From NCBI RefSeq assembly GCF_002001005.1, contig NZ_MUNX01000104.1:1-64000 (forward strand): 64,000 nt of DNA. Direction: 5' to 3'. The translations under genes were made by a program, and so were the position numbers. The stretch is from Flavobacterium sp. A45 (GTDB lineage: Bacteria; Bacteroidota; Bacteroidia; Flavobacteriales; Flavobacteriaceae). This document shows positions 17,431 through 25,771 of this stretch, in pieces (positions within the stretch are counted from its first letter, which is position 1; the number at the start of each line of letters is the position of its first letter). The notes under the pieces are model-generated. The model was not told the DNA's origin and ran no database searches. It saw nothing but the letters and a program-made list of their open reading frames with translations.

Positions 17431-18209
17431 ACTCCTTTAAAAAAGTCTTTCAAAACAGAAAGTAATTCAGTTTGATTTTCAATAGAACTCATGTGACCGT
17501 CTGGAAAAGTGACCAATTCAACATCAGTGTTTTTTATTTGTTCCAGATTTTCCTCGTAATTAAGAACTGGATCTTTTTTTCCCAAAATCAATAATTTTGG
17601 ATAGGTTGCAGTATGTAAAAGAAATTCTCTGTCTTTTCTTGCTTTCATTCCTTCGAGTGAAGCCACAATTCCTTGTAATGGTGTTTTTAAAGCCTGAATT
17701 TTTACTGCTTCGATTTCATTGATAAGGATTTCTCGGTTCTCTTCACTGAATAAATTGGCAATAGAAAGTCTGATGAAGGTTTCATAATCTTTCTTAACGG
17801 CTTTGATGGCTCGGTCTCTGTTTTTTTTTCTTTCAGAGCTATCTTCTTTGGAAGTGGAGTTGAGTAATACCAGTCCTTTCATTTTTTCCGGATACAATTC
17901 GGCGAAAGCCAAAGCAACATATCCTCCCATGGAATGTCCCACAAGAATGGTTTTCCGAATTCGTAGTTTGGATAAAATATCATGAATTATGTCGGCATTT
18001 TCTTCCATAGTTTGAATATATCCCAAACTTTCGGTTTCACCATGTCCTAATAAATCGATGGTTATGATTCGGGTTTTTTTGCTTAATTCTGGAACAAAAT
18101 CGTCCCACATGGTTTTGTTTTCCAAAAAACCATGCAATAAGACTACAGCTGTTCCTTTTCCAGTATCGGAATATGAAATTTTAGTGTTTTTGTAGAAAAT
18201 TCGATTCAT
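17427..18209 (-). CDS. Alpha/beta-fold hydrolase
   Basis: 260 residues from the ATG at 18209 (MNRIFYKNTKISYSDTGKG); an upstream in-frame ATG at 18311 would add 34 residues that do not fit the fold. It has the oxyanion motif LLHGF, nucleophile elbow GHSMGG, an acid in LILGKKDPV and the histidine in PDGHMSS. There is no signal peptide. Substrate unknown; related to carboxylesterases of the MhpC type. It overlaps the ABC ATPase gene tail-to-tail by 4 bp. Confidence 0.85.
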   Translation of the reverse strand: MNRIFYKNTKISYSDTGKGTAVVLLHGFLENKTMWDDFVPELSKKTRIITIDLLGHGETESLGYIQTMEENADIIHDILSKLRIRKTILVGHSMGGYVALAFAELYPEKMKGLVLLNSTSKEDSSERKKNRDRAIKAVKKDYETFIRLSIANLFSEENREILINEIEAVKIQALKTPLQGIVASLEGMKARKDREFLLHTATYPKLLILGKKDPVLNYEENLEQIKNTDVELVTFPDGHMSSIENQTELLSVLKDFFKGV

Positions 18210-18404
18210 TTGTTTTAAACTTGAAACAAAAGTAAGCCGAATTTTTTTAAGAAATATTATTTCATGTTGGAGAAATAGGATAGACTTCATGATTTTTTTT
18301 GCAGATGTCATATTCTGTAAATGATATAACTTTTAGAGGTAATTGTATAACGTATAAAACTCAAAAGACTATAAATTTGCTATGAAGCTTAAAAAACAGA
18401 AATT

Positions 18405-18599
18405 ATGAATCTTAAAAGATTTTTTGGGGGACTGCTTACAGTTCTAGGAATTGTTGGTCTTATTTATACAGCAGTGATATTTGCGGGTACATCTGGGGAA
18501 ACAAGAGATGTTAAATCATTAATTATTTACGGAATACTTGGAATCGTGTTTTTTATGTCAGGAATTAGTTTAGTTCGTACTACAAAAGACGAATCTTAA
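18405..18599 (+). CDS. Small two-helix membrane protein, conserved type
   Basis: 64 residues with two hydrophobic helices (about 8-28 and 39-57), a basic N-terminus and a charged C-terminal tail (RTTKDES). The length, composition and an ATG after an A-rich leader support a real gene. It resembles short Bacteroidota membrane proteins with no assigned function. A terminator follows. Confidence 0.6.
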   Translation: MNLKRFFGGLLTVLGIVGLIYTAVIFAGTSGETRDVKSLIIYGILGIVFFMSGISLVRTTKDES

Positions 18600-18636
18600 A
18601 TTTTTACTTTATTTAGACAGCAAGAACATTATGTTC

Positions 18637-18668
18637 AAAAAAATGGCTCTCATTTCTGAAAGCCATTT
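18637..18668. terminator. Terminator between convergent genes
   Basis: AAATGGCT and AGCCATTT pair; on the minus strand the stem is followed by T7, serving the AIM24-like gene. Its loop nearly matches that of the terminator at 19893-19926. Confidence 0.75.
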
Positions 18669-18687
18669 GTTATACTATTGATAAAAA

Positions 18688-19494
18688 TTAAAATCTATTA
18701 TCTCCATCCAATAGATTTCCTAATCCGCCAAGCAGACTTCCTTCGTCACGGCTGTTACCGCCTGATCTTGGTGCTGATGCAATGATTCTATCAGCCAATC
18801 TAGAGAAAGGCAATGATTGTATATAAACTGTTCCAGGTCCGCGAAGAGTTGCGTAAAACAAACCTTCACCTCCAAAAATAGAATTCTTGATTCCGCCTAT
18901 AAATTCAATATCATAATCTACATCTTTGGTGAAACCAATGATACAGCCAGTATCCACTTTTAGAACTTCGCCGTGAGCTAATTCTTTTTTAGCCATTGTT
19001 CCGCCAGAATGAACGAATGCCATTCCGTCTCCTTCAATTTTTTGCATGATAAAACCTTCGCCTCCAAATAAACCGCGACCTAGTTTTTGGGAGAATTCTA
19101 TTCCGACAGAAACGCCTTTGGCGGCGCATAAAAATGAACTTTTTTGACAGATAAATTTCCCTTGAAATTGCGTTAAATCAATCGGAAGAATTTTTCCGGG
19201 ATATGGCGAGGCAAATGAAACTTTGCTTTTAGTATTGCCTTGATTCAGGAAAGCTGTCATGAATAAACTTTCGCCAGTAAGGACTCTTTTTCCGGCATTC
19301 AAAAGTTTGCCAAATAAACCACCCGAACCTGATTGCGCAGAACCGTCTCCAAATATGGTTTCCATCTGGATATTATTTTCCATCATCATAAAACTGCCCG
19401 CTTCGGCAATTACGATTTCCTGCGGATCCAATTCTATTTCCACATACTGCATTTCTTCTCCAAAAATCTGATAATCTATTTCGTGTGCTTGCAT
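18688..19494 (-). CDS. TIGR00266/AIM24-like protein
   Basis: 268 residues of the Gly-rich beta-fold family TIGR00266, related to mitochondrial AIM24. Visible family features are the N-terminal VEIELDPQEIVIAEAGSFMMME segment, repeated GGEGFI/GGEGLFYATLRGPG motifs and the end IIASAPRSGG. It has no signal peptide or membrane helix. Its function is not established in bacteria. It is monocistronic, with a terminator downstream and the 21-bp tandem repeat array about 115 bp upstream of its start. Confidence 0.85.
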   Translation of the reverse strand: MQAHEIDYQIFGEEMQYVEIELDPQEIVIAEAGSFMMMENNIQMETIFGDGSAQSGSGGLFGKLLNAGKRVLTGESLFMTAFLNQGNTKSKVSFASPYPGKILPIDLTQFQGKFICQKSSFLCAAKGVSVGIEFSQKLGRGLFGGEGFIMQKIEGDGMAFVHSGGTMAKKELAHGEVLKVDTGCIIGFTKDVDYDIEFIGGIKNSIFGGEGLFYATLRGPGTVYIQSLPFSRLADRIIASAPRSGGNSRDEGSLLGGLGNLLDGDNRF

Positions 19495-19610
19495 GATTTC
19501 TCTAATTTAAGTTTTTGAATAAGTCGAATTTAAACTCAGAATGTTACAGCTTAATTAAGGAGGGCAAACCGGCAAAGTACTAGTTGTAAAGATGTCTCTA
19601 TCAAAATCCG

Positions 19611-19862
19611 ATTGCAAGAACCGTAAATGGTATTGCAAGAACCATAAATCAAGTTGCAAGAACTATAAATGAGAATGCAAGAACCATAAGTGAAGTTGCA
19701 AGAACCGTAAATGAAGTTGCAAGAACTATAAATGAGAATGCAAGAATCATAAGTGAAGTTGCAAGAACCGTAAATGAAGTTGCAAGAATCATAAATGAGA
19801 ATGCAAGAATCATAAATGAGAATGCAAGAACCATAAGTGAAGTTACAAGAATCATAAATGAG
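19611..19862. repeat. Twelve 21-bp tandem repeats
   Basis: Twelve units of exactly 21 bp, consensus GTTGCAAGAACCRTAAATGA plus one base. Units 3-5 and 6-8 form a 63-bp higher-order repeat differing at one base. Because 21 is divisible by three, several frames stay open. The plus-strand frame GCA-AGA reads ARTVNEV-type heptads from 19590 to about 19929 but has no ATG, GTG or TTG start. A minus-strand reading (SCNFIYG heptads) starts only from TTG. No convincing gene; this fills the gap 19495-19950. Confidence 0.9.
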
Positions 19863-19892
19863 ATTAGCACTCAATTTACTTATTTTATAGAA

Positions 19893-19926
19893 ACAAAAAA
19901 ACGGCTCCCATTACTGAAAGTCGTTT
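19893..19926 (-). terminator. Terminator of the secreted alpha/beta hydrolase
   Basis: On the minus strand AAACGACT pairs with AGCCGTTT (one G-U pair), followed by T7. Confidence 0.75.
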
Positions 19927-19950
19927 CTTGAATTTATTAAAATGAATTGT

Positions 19951-20853
19951 TTAACTTTTTAGAAAAGATTCAATTGTGTCAAAATACTTTTCTTTTGCGT
20001 CAAGCCAACCATAGTGTTTGCAATTTTCAAGCAACACCATTTTTGAATTAGGAAATGCTTTTAAACTGATTTCTCCAATTGCTGCGCTAATGATATCTTG
20101 TTTCCCTTGAATGATCAAAACAGGATTCTTGAAATTTGAAAATTTGTTTTTGCAGTCGAAATTTGTTTTTTGCATATCACCCCATAACAATGAGTTTATG
20201 GCCGAATTGCCTTGAGTTAATCTTTCAGCAATGATAGGGACAAATTTTCTATCGTAAACATAAGCAGGCGCCATGGCTCTTCCTCTGCCAATTCTTGCAG
20301 TGTAAGTCGTGTCACCTTTTTCGATTTTATCGTTCCAATAGTTCAAAGAATCTTTTTCGGTTTTGCTCAAGCCAGCTTCAATAAGGTTTTCGCCTTTTAA
20401 CAAACTCAAATCTACTCCGCCAGAAGATGACAAAATTAATTTATCAATACTGTTTGGGTAAATTGTGGCATAATAAGAAGCCAACATTCCGCCAAAAGAA
20501 TGACCGAGTATTATCCACTTTTCAATTTCCAAATGTTTTCTTAATGACTCAATATCATCAGCCATTAATTTCATTGAAATCGTTTTGTCGTTTAATTCTT
20601 TTAGGGTTGATTTTCCGGTTCCTCTTTGGTCATAAACAATAGTTTGATATTTCTCTGCCAAAATTTTTGCCATAGGTTCAAACCCATTACTATTCATTCC
20701 TGGGCCACCATTTATTATTAAAATTGGTGCACCCTTGCCAAATATTTTATAATAGGTTTGACTGGAATCTTCGTTTTTTGCAAAACCCTCGGTTTGGGCA
20801 AATGTGTGACCAAAAAGAGATAGAAAGACAAATAGGAATATTTTTTTTATCAT
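19951..20853 (-). CDS. Exported proline iminopeptidase-like hydrolase
   Basis: 300 residues with a signal peptide (1-19, FLSLFGHTFAQ) and an alpha/beta-hydrolase fold: NGGPG oxyanion motif, YDQRGTGKS (the DQRG signature of proline iminopeptidases), nucleophile elbow GHSFGG, acid in IQGKQD and histidine in NCKHYGW. It would release N-terminal proline from peptides in the periplasm or at the surface. It follows the Xaa-Pro aminopeptidase gene by 5 bp on the same strand, so the two probably form an operon for proline-rich peptides. Confidence 0.85.
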   Translation of the reverse strand: MIKKIFLFVFLSLFGHTFAQTEGFAKNEDSSQTYYKIFGKGAPILIINGGPGMNSNGFEPMAKILAEKYQTIVYDQRGTGKSTLKELNDKTISMKLMADDIESLRKHLEIEKWIILGHSFGGMLASYYATIYPNSIDKLILSSSGGVDLSLLKGENLIEAGLSKTEKDSLNYWNDKIEKGDTTYTARIGRGRAMAPAYVYDRKFVPIIAERLTQGNSAINSLLWGDMQKTNFDCKNKFSNFKNPVLIIQGKQDIISAAIGEISLKAFPNSKMVLLENCKHYGWLDAKEKYFDTIESFLKS

Positions 20854-20858
20854 ATAAA

Positions 20859-22151
20859 TTAAGAATTCATTATGCTTTCGATTTCTTCCACTTCAATCGG
20901 AATGTTTCTCATTAAGTTGAAAGGTTCTCCTTTTTCCTGAACAACAACATTGTCTTCCAAACGAATTCCAAAACCTTCAGCTGGGATGTAAATTCCAGGC
21001 TCAACAGTAAAAACCATATTTGCTTTCATTGGCTCGTGCAATAATCCGTAATCGTGTGTGTCCAATCCCATGTGGTGTGATGTTCCGTGCATAAAATATT
21101 TTTTGTACGCTGGCCATTCCGGATTTTCATTTTGAACATCGGCTTTGTCGATTAGTCCTAAGCCAAGCAATTCTGAGGTCATTATTTTGCCCACTTCTAC
21201 ATGATATTGTTTCCAAAGAGTTCCTGGAGTAAGCATTTTGGTCGCTTCATTTTTAACTCTCAAAACAGCATTGTAAACCTCTTTTTGTCTGTCAGTGAAT
21301 CTTCCCGAAACTGGAATCATACGGGTCATATCACTAGAATAGTTTGCGTATTCTGCGGCAACGTCCAGTAATACTAGATCACCCGCTTTACATTGCTGAT
21401 TGTTCTCGATGTAATGCAAAACATTGGCGTTATTTCCAGAAGCAATAATTGGTGTATAAGCAAAACCTTTGGAACGGTTGCGAATGAATTCGTGAACCAA
21501 TTCAGCTTCGATTTCGTACTCGGTTACGTTTGGTTTTACGAATGAAAGTAATCTTCGGAAACCTTTTTCGGTGATGTTACAGGCGTTCTGGATTAAATCA
21601 ATTTCTTCGGTTTCTTTCACAGAACGAATGCGTTGCAATATTGGGTTGCTTTTTGCAACTTGATGTGCGGGATATTTGGCTTTCCACCATTTGATGAAAC
21701 GAGCTTCACGGGTTTCGGTTTCAATAGAAGCACGGTAATGTTCGTTGGTGTTGATGTACATGATGTCTGAGTAAGTCATCATTTCGTTCAGGATTTTCTC
21801 GAAGTCTTGTAACCAATACACAGTTTTAATTCCTGAAACTTCAAAAGCGCGCTCTTTGGTCAGTTTTTCACCTTCCCAAACAGCAATGTGCGCACTAGTT
21901 TCTTTTAGGAATAATATTTCTCTCTGATTTTCGTAAGGAGCATCCGGGAAAAGTAATAAGATGCTTTCTTCTTGGTCCACTCCCGATAAATAAAAGATAT
22001 CGCGGTGTTGTGCAAATGGCAATGTACTATCTGCAGAAACGGGATAAATATCATTAGAATTAAATACTGCTACACTATTAGGCTTCATTTGAGCAATGAA
22101 TTTTGCTCTGTTTTTTATAAAAAGGGCGCTGTCAATTTGGTGGTATTTCAT
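20859..22151 (-). CDS. pepP: Xaa-Pro aminopeptidase (M24B)
   Basis: 430 residues, close to E. coli PepP. It has an N-terminal creatinase-like domain (1-170) and a pita-bread catalytic domain with the dimetal ligands at about D263 (LLDVAAEY), D274 (SSDMTR), H359 (MHGTSHHMG), E384 (TVEPGIY) and E399 (IRLEDNV). It removes an N-terminal residue preceding proline and lacks a signal peptide. It is first gene of a two-gene unit with the iminopeptidase, so a residue could be removed and then the exposed proline, although the two proteins sit in different compartments. Confidence 0.93.
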   Translation of the reverse strand: MKYHQIDSALFIKNRAKFIAQMKPNSVAVFNSNDIYPVSADSTLPFAQHRDIFYLSGVDQEESILLLFPDAPYENQREILFLKETSAHIAVWEGEKLTKERAFEVSGIKTVYWLQDFEKILNEMMTYSDIMYINTNEHYRASIETETREARFIKWWKAKYPAHQVAKSNPILQRIRSVKETEEIDLIQNACNITEKGFRRLLSFVKPNVTEYEIEAELVHEFIRNRSKGFAYTPIIASGNNANVLHYIENNQQCKAGDLVLLDVAAEYANYSSDMTRMIPVSGRFTDRQKEVYNAVLRVKNEATKMLTPGTLWKQYHVEVGKIMTSELLGLGLIDKADVQNENPEWPAYKKYFMHGTSHHMGLDTHDYGLLHEPMKANMVFTVEPGIYIPAEGFGIRLEDNVVVQEKGEPFNLMRNIPIEVEEIESIMNS

Positions 22152-22390
22152 ACGTATTTGTATTTATTAATTTTTATTGGAATATAGTATTGCCACTTTT
22201 ATATTGATTTTATGATTTGAAATTGTGGCAACTTCAGTTTAAAACAATTTTAGGTATTGAATCATCAAAAATAGTAACTTTAAAAATGTAATTAGTATAT
22301 GTATAGTTTTTTTTAAGATTTTAATAATGGCTTTGAATAGACGGGAGTTTATTATTGTTTTTTGAAGCAGAAAGATTAGGCATTTTTAGT

Positions 22391-22472
22391 AGGCATTGGT
22401 CCCGCTATTCGTTGCAATCTTATAAGCCGAACCCCGGCTTATAAGGATTTTCACTGCTATCGGGGCTAAAGG
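22391..22472. repeat. Dispersed hairpin element, copy C
   Basis: The most divergent copy: left arm CCCGCTATTCGTTGCAATC, apical stem TTATAAGCCG/CGGCTTATAA, right arm GGATTTTCACTGCTATCGGGG then CTAAAG. The arms drift but stay pairable (CCCG with CGGGG, AATC with GATT). It lies in the 546-bp gap 22152-22697, which holds no gene. Confidence 0.65.
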
Positions 22473-22513
22473 ACAATATTATTAAGTTAAGGGGAAAATT
22501 TTAAAAAAAACAG

Positions 22514-22570
22514 CACGCAGATTCAGCATATTTTTACTTTTTTTCTGCGTAAATCTGCGAAATCTGCGTG
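22514..22570. repeat. TCTGCG-word inverted repeat
   Basis: CACGCAGATT (22514-22523) is perfectly complementary to AATCTGCGTG (22561-22570). The right side carries three TCTGCG words about 10 bp apart (22544, 22554, 22563). A looser run of related words is at 56649-56687. Confidence 0.6.
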
Positions 22571-22640
22571 AAAATAAAAACACTAATTATTTGCACTAAA
22601 GTTCTTGTTTTGACTGCGCGCACAAATAAAGTTTTTAAAC

Positions 22641-22680
22641 AAAAAAAGCACGAAGAAATGAGGGTTTCTCCGTGCTTTTT
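22641..22680 (-). terminator. Intrinsic terminator of aceBA
   Basis: On the minus strand AAAAGCACG.AGAAA pairs with TTTCTTCGTGCTTTT followed by Ts, 17 bp past the aceA stop. Confidence 0.85.
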
Positions 22681-22697
22681 AGAAAAAGTAGTTAAAG

Positions 22698-23978
22698 TTA
22701 AAACTGTGCTACTTCAGTAGAATCTTTCATGGCTGTTGTGGAAGATTTTCCTGTGGTAACGGTATTTTGTACGGCATCAAAATAGGATGTGCCAACAAAA
22801 TTTTGGTGTTTTACGGCTTTGAAACCGTGTTGTTGCAATGCAAATTCTCTTTCCTGCAACTCAGAATAGCCAGCCATTCCTCTTTCTTTGTAGGCTTTGG
22901 ACAATTCGAACATGCTGGTGTTCAAGGCGTGGAATCCGGCCAAAGTAATGAACTGGAATTTGTAGCCCATTGCAGCCAAGTCTTCTCTGAAAGTTTCCAT
23001 TTCGGCAACGGATAATTTGGCCGCCCAGTTGAATGAAGGCGAACAGTTGTAAGCCAGCATTTTTCCAGGAAACTTTTTATGAATGGCTTCTGCAAATTCT
23101 TTGGCATACGCCAAATCCGGATTGCTGGTTTCCATCCAAATCAAATCGGCATACGGTGCGTAACTCAATCCGCGGTCAATTCCTTGCTCCACTCCGCAGT
23201 TTACATAGAAGAATCCCTCGGCTGTTTTTTCTCCCGTGATGAATTTGGCATCTCTTGGATCGATATCGCTAGTCAATAAATTGGCAGCATCGGCATCAGT
23301 TCGTGCCACGATAAGCGTTGGTGTTCCCATTACATCGGCGGCCAAGCGAGCAGCAATTAATTTATTGATGGCTTCCTGAGTAGGTACTAAAACTTTTCCT
23401 CCAAGATGTCCACATTTTTTGGCAGAACTCAATTGGTCTTCAAAGTGAACACCAGAAGCTCCCGATTCAATCATCGATTTCATCAACTCGAATGCATTTA
23501 GATTACCTCCAAAACCGGCTTCGGCATCGGCAACTATTGGAACCAAATAGTCTTTCTTGTCAGTCGTTCCGTTTACTACTTGTATTTGATCGGCGCGTAA
23601 AAGTGCATTATTGATTCTTTTTACAACCAATGGAACACTGTTCGCAGGATACAAGGATTGATCAGGGTACATTTCGCCCGCCACATTGGCATCGGCCGCC
23701 ACTTGCCAGCCACTTAGGTAAATGGCTTCCAGTCCAGCTTCTACTTCTTGAATGGCTTGGTTTCCTGTAAGAGCACCCAATCCCGCCACAAAATCTTGCG
23801 AATTAAGTTTGTTCCATAATTTGGTTGCTCCCATTCTGGCAACGCTGTGTTCAATTTGATAAGATCCTTGAAGATTTACAACTTCTTCGGCGGTGTACGG
23901 TCGTTCGATTCCTTTCCATCTTGGGTTTGTAATCCAGTCGGTAACTAATTCTTGAATTCTTGTCTCGGTTGTTTTCAT
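22698..23978 (-). CDS. aceA: Isocitrate lyase
   Basis: 426 residues. It cleaves isocitrate to glyoxylate and succinate, the first step of the glyoxylate shunt. The catalytic loop KKCGHLGGK lies at 187-195 with the active cysteine C189. DAEAGFGG (151-158) binds magnesium, and SPSFNW and TLAGFHALN are further family motifs. It lies 71 bp downstream of aceB on the same strand, forming an aceBA operon for growth on acetate or fatty acids, and ends at a strong terminator. Confidence 0.97.
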   Translation of the reverse strand: MKTTETRIQELVTDWITNPRWKGIERPYTAEEVVNLQGSYQIEHSVARMGATKLWNKLNSQDFVAGLGALTGNQAIQEVEAGLEAIYLSGWQVAADANVAGEMYPDQSLYPANSVPLVVKRINNALLRADQIQVVNGTTDKKDYLVPIVADAEAGFGGNLNAFELMKSMIESGASGVHFEDQLSSAKKCGHLGGKVLVPTQEAINKLIAARLAADVMGTPTLIVARTDADAANLLTSDIDPRDAKFITGEKTAEGFFYVNCGVEQGIDRGLSYAPYADLIWMETSNPDLAYAKEFAEAIHKKFPGKMLAYNCSPSFNWAAKLSVAEMETFREDLAAMGYKFQFITLAGFHALNTSMFELSKAYKERGMAGYSELQEREFALQQHGFKAVKHQNFVGTSYFDAVQNTVTTGKSSTTAMKDSTEVAQF

Positions 23979-24049
23979 GATGTTCGTTTAATAGCGTTTG
24001 TTGGTTATTTATTTTGGATGGTTTTTTTATACGTTTTGCAATTGATATT

Positions 24050-25651
24050 TTACAGGTGTTTATATCCGATTAAGGTTAGAAATTCTATAAAATTGTCATT
24101 TACTACTAAAGTATCAAGCATCTGTTCGGCCAAATGATAATTTTGTTTCTCGTGGTTTTCGTCACCGACAATTTTTTTAATTTTCTCAAATTCTTCCATT
24201 GCCAAACGATGGTAATAATCTTCTGTTAGTGATTTGTTGTTGTCCAAAACCACTTCGTTTTGAAGCCATTGCCACAATTGAGATCTTGAGATTTCGGCCG
24301 TTGCGGCATCTTCCATCAAATGGTGTAAGGCAGCTGCGCCTTGTCCGTTAAGCCATGAGGCGATATAGAGAACCGAAATGCTGATGTTTTTTCGAACACC
24401 TTCTTCGGTAATGGTTCCTTTTGGGACTGCCAGTAAATCTTCTTCGACTACATTTACATCTTCTCTTTTTATGTGAATCTGGTTTTGAGTTGGCATGTAT
24501 TTATCAAAAACAGATTGAGCCAATGGCACCAAATCAGGATGTGCTACCCAAGTTCCGTCGTGACCATTTTGTACTTCTCTTCTTTTGTCGGTTAGTACTT
24601 TGTCAAAAGCAATGTTGTTGGCTTCTTCATCATTCTTGATTGGAATTTGCGCTGCCATTCCGCCAATTGCGTGTATGTTTCGTTTGTGACATCTTTGAAT
24701 AACCAATTGTGAATAGGCACTCATAAAAGGCGAAGTCATGGTTACTTGATCACGATTTGGAACGATATAGGTTTTGTTTTTTCTTAATTTTTTGATGAAA
24801 GAAAAAATGTAATCCCATCGGCCACAATTCAATCCTACGATATGATCTCTTAATTCGAAGATGATTTCGTCTAATTGAAAACTAGCGGTAATCGTCTCTA
24901 TTAATACGGTTGCTTTGAAAGTTCCGTTTTGTTCTCCCAGATATTCTTGTGCAAATTCGAAAACTTCATTCCACCATCTGGCTTCTAGATAATGCTCCAA
25001 TTTTGGCAAATAGAAATAAGGTGCTGTACCGTTTTTAGTTAATTCCTCGTGATTGTGGAAAGCGTATAATCCAAAATCTACTAGAGAACCAGAAGTTTCT
25101 TGGCCGTCGATAAGAATGTTTTTTTCATTCAAATGCAATCCGCGAGGTCTTACAATTAAAACTGCTGTCTCATCTTTTAGAGCGTATTTTTTATTTTTTA
25201 TCGGATCTTCAAGTGTTATGGTTTTGTTTACGGCATCGATCAGGTTTTGTTGCCCTTCCATTAGATTGCTCCAAGTTGGAGAAGTGCTGTCTTCAAAATC
25301 GGCCATAAATGTTTTGGCTCCAGAATTTAGTGCATTGATGACCATTTTACGATCCACAGGGCCTGTAATTTCTACTCTTCGGTCTAGTAAATCTCTTGGA
25401 GTAGTTGCGGCTACCCAATTGCTTTCTCTAATCATTCTTGTTTCGGGTTGGAAACAAGGTAAAGCTCCTGCATCAAATAAGACTTGTTGTCTTTTACGGT
25501 CTTCTAATAACGAAAGTCTTTTGCTATTAAATTTTTGATGCAATTCAGTTAAGAATTCAATGGCGCTATCCGTCAATATTTCGGGATACTGTTCTGTAAT
25601 TCCATTTGTTATTTGGAATTTTTTCTCGATGGTTTCTGTCTGGTTTTTCAT
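24050..25651 (-). CDS. aceB: Malate synthase A
   Basis: Condenses glyoxylate with acetyl-CoA to malate. From the ATG at 25651 the product is 533 residues, the same length as E. coli AceB; reading from an upstream TTG at 25702 adds 17 unlikely residues and runs into the palindromic operator. Visible motifs are VRPRGLHLNEKN (catalytic arginine region), TFMADFEDSTSPTW, VLIETITASFQLDEIIFELRD (magnesium-binding glutamate) and GLNCGRWDYIFS. First gene of the aceBA operon, divergent from a RamB/ScfR-like regulator. Confidence 0.96.
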   Translation of the reverse strand: MKNQTETIEKKFQITNGITEQYPEILTDSAIEFLTELHQKFNSKRLSLLEDRKRQQVLFDAGALPCFQPETRMIRESNWVAATTPRDLLDRRVEITGPVDRKMVINALNSGAKTFMADFEDSTSPTWSNLMEGQQNLIDAVNKTITLEDPIKNKKYALKDETAVLIVRPRGLHLNEKNILIDGQETSGSLVDFGLYAFHNHEELTKNGTAPYFYLPKLEHYLEARWWNEVFEFAQEYLGEQNGTFKATVLIETITASFQLDEIIFELRDHIVGLNCGRWDYIFSFIKKLRKNKTYIVPNRDQVTMTSPFMSAYSQLVIQRCHKRNIHAIGGMAAQIPIKNDEEANNIAFDKVLTDKRREVQNGHDGTWVAHPDLVPLAQSVFDKYMPTQNQIHIKREDVNVVEEDLLAVPKGTITEEGVRKNISISVLYIASWLNGQGAAALHHLMEDAATAEISRSQLWQWLQNEVVLDNNKSLTEDYYHRLAMEEFEKIKKIVGDENHEKQNYHLAEQMLDTLVVNDNFIEFLTLIGYKHL

Positions 25652-25701
25652 AACTAGTTCATTTTGATACTGCAATACTACAAAAAGTTTTTTACAAAAC
25701 A

Positions 25702-25715
25702 AGCGAACGTTCGCT
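25702..25715. promoter_or_regulatory. Perfect 14-bp palindrome, candidate operator
   Basis: AGCGAACGTTCGCT is fully self-complementary and GC-rich in an AT-rich stretch. It lies 51 bp from the aceB ATG and 57 bp from the regulator ATG, in the only intergenic space shared by the two divergent units. Confidence 0.65.
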
Positions 25716-25734
25716 AAAAATTAAAAATATTTTT

Positions 25735-25766
25735 TTTGAGGTTTTTCTTTTTTTAGTTTATCTTTG
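25735..25766 (+). promoter_or_regulatory. Promoter of the glyoxylate-shunt regulator
   Basis: TTTG (25735-25738), 20 nt, TATCTTTG (25759-25766). Only 5 nt separate the -7 element from the ATG at 25772, which predicts a leaderless mRNA. Confidence 0.6.
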
Positions 25767-25771
25767 ATTTT

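Noticed and set aside
19611..19862. CRISPR array
   Set aside because: Units abut with no unique spacers.
19551..19874. Minus-strand protein of SCNFIYG heptads
   Set aside because: Its only start is a TTG, the periodic sequence keeps several frames open on its own, and there is no promoter-like element or conserved tail.
24050..25702. aceB starting at TTG 25702
   Set aside because: The ATG at 25651 gives the standard 533-residue length; the longer form would run over the palindrome.
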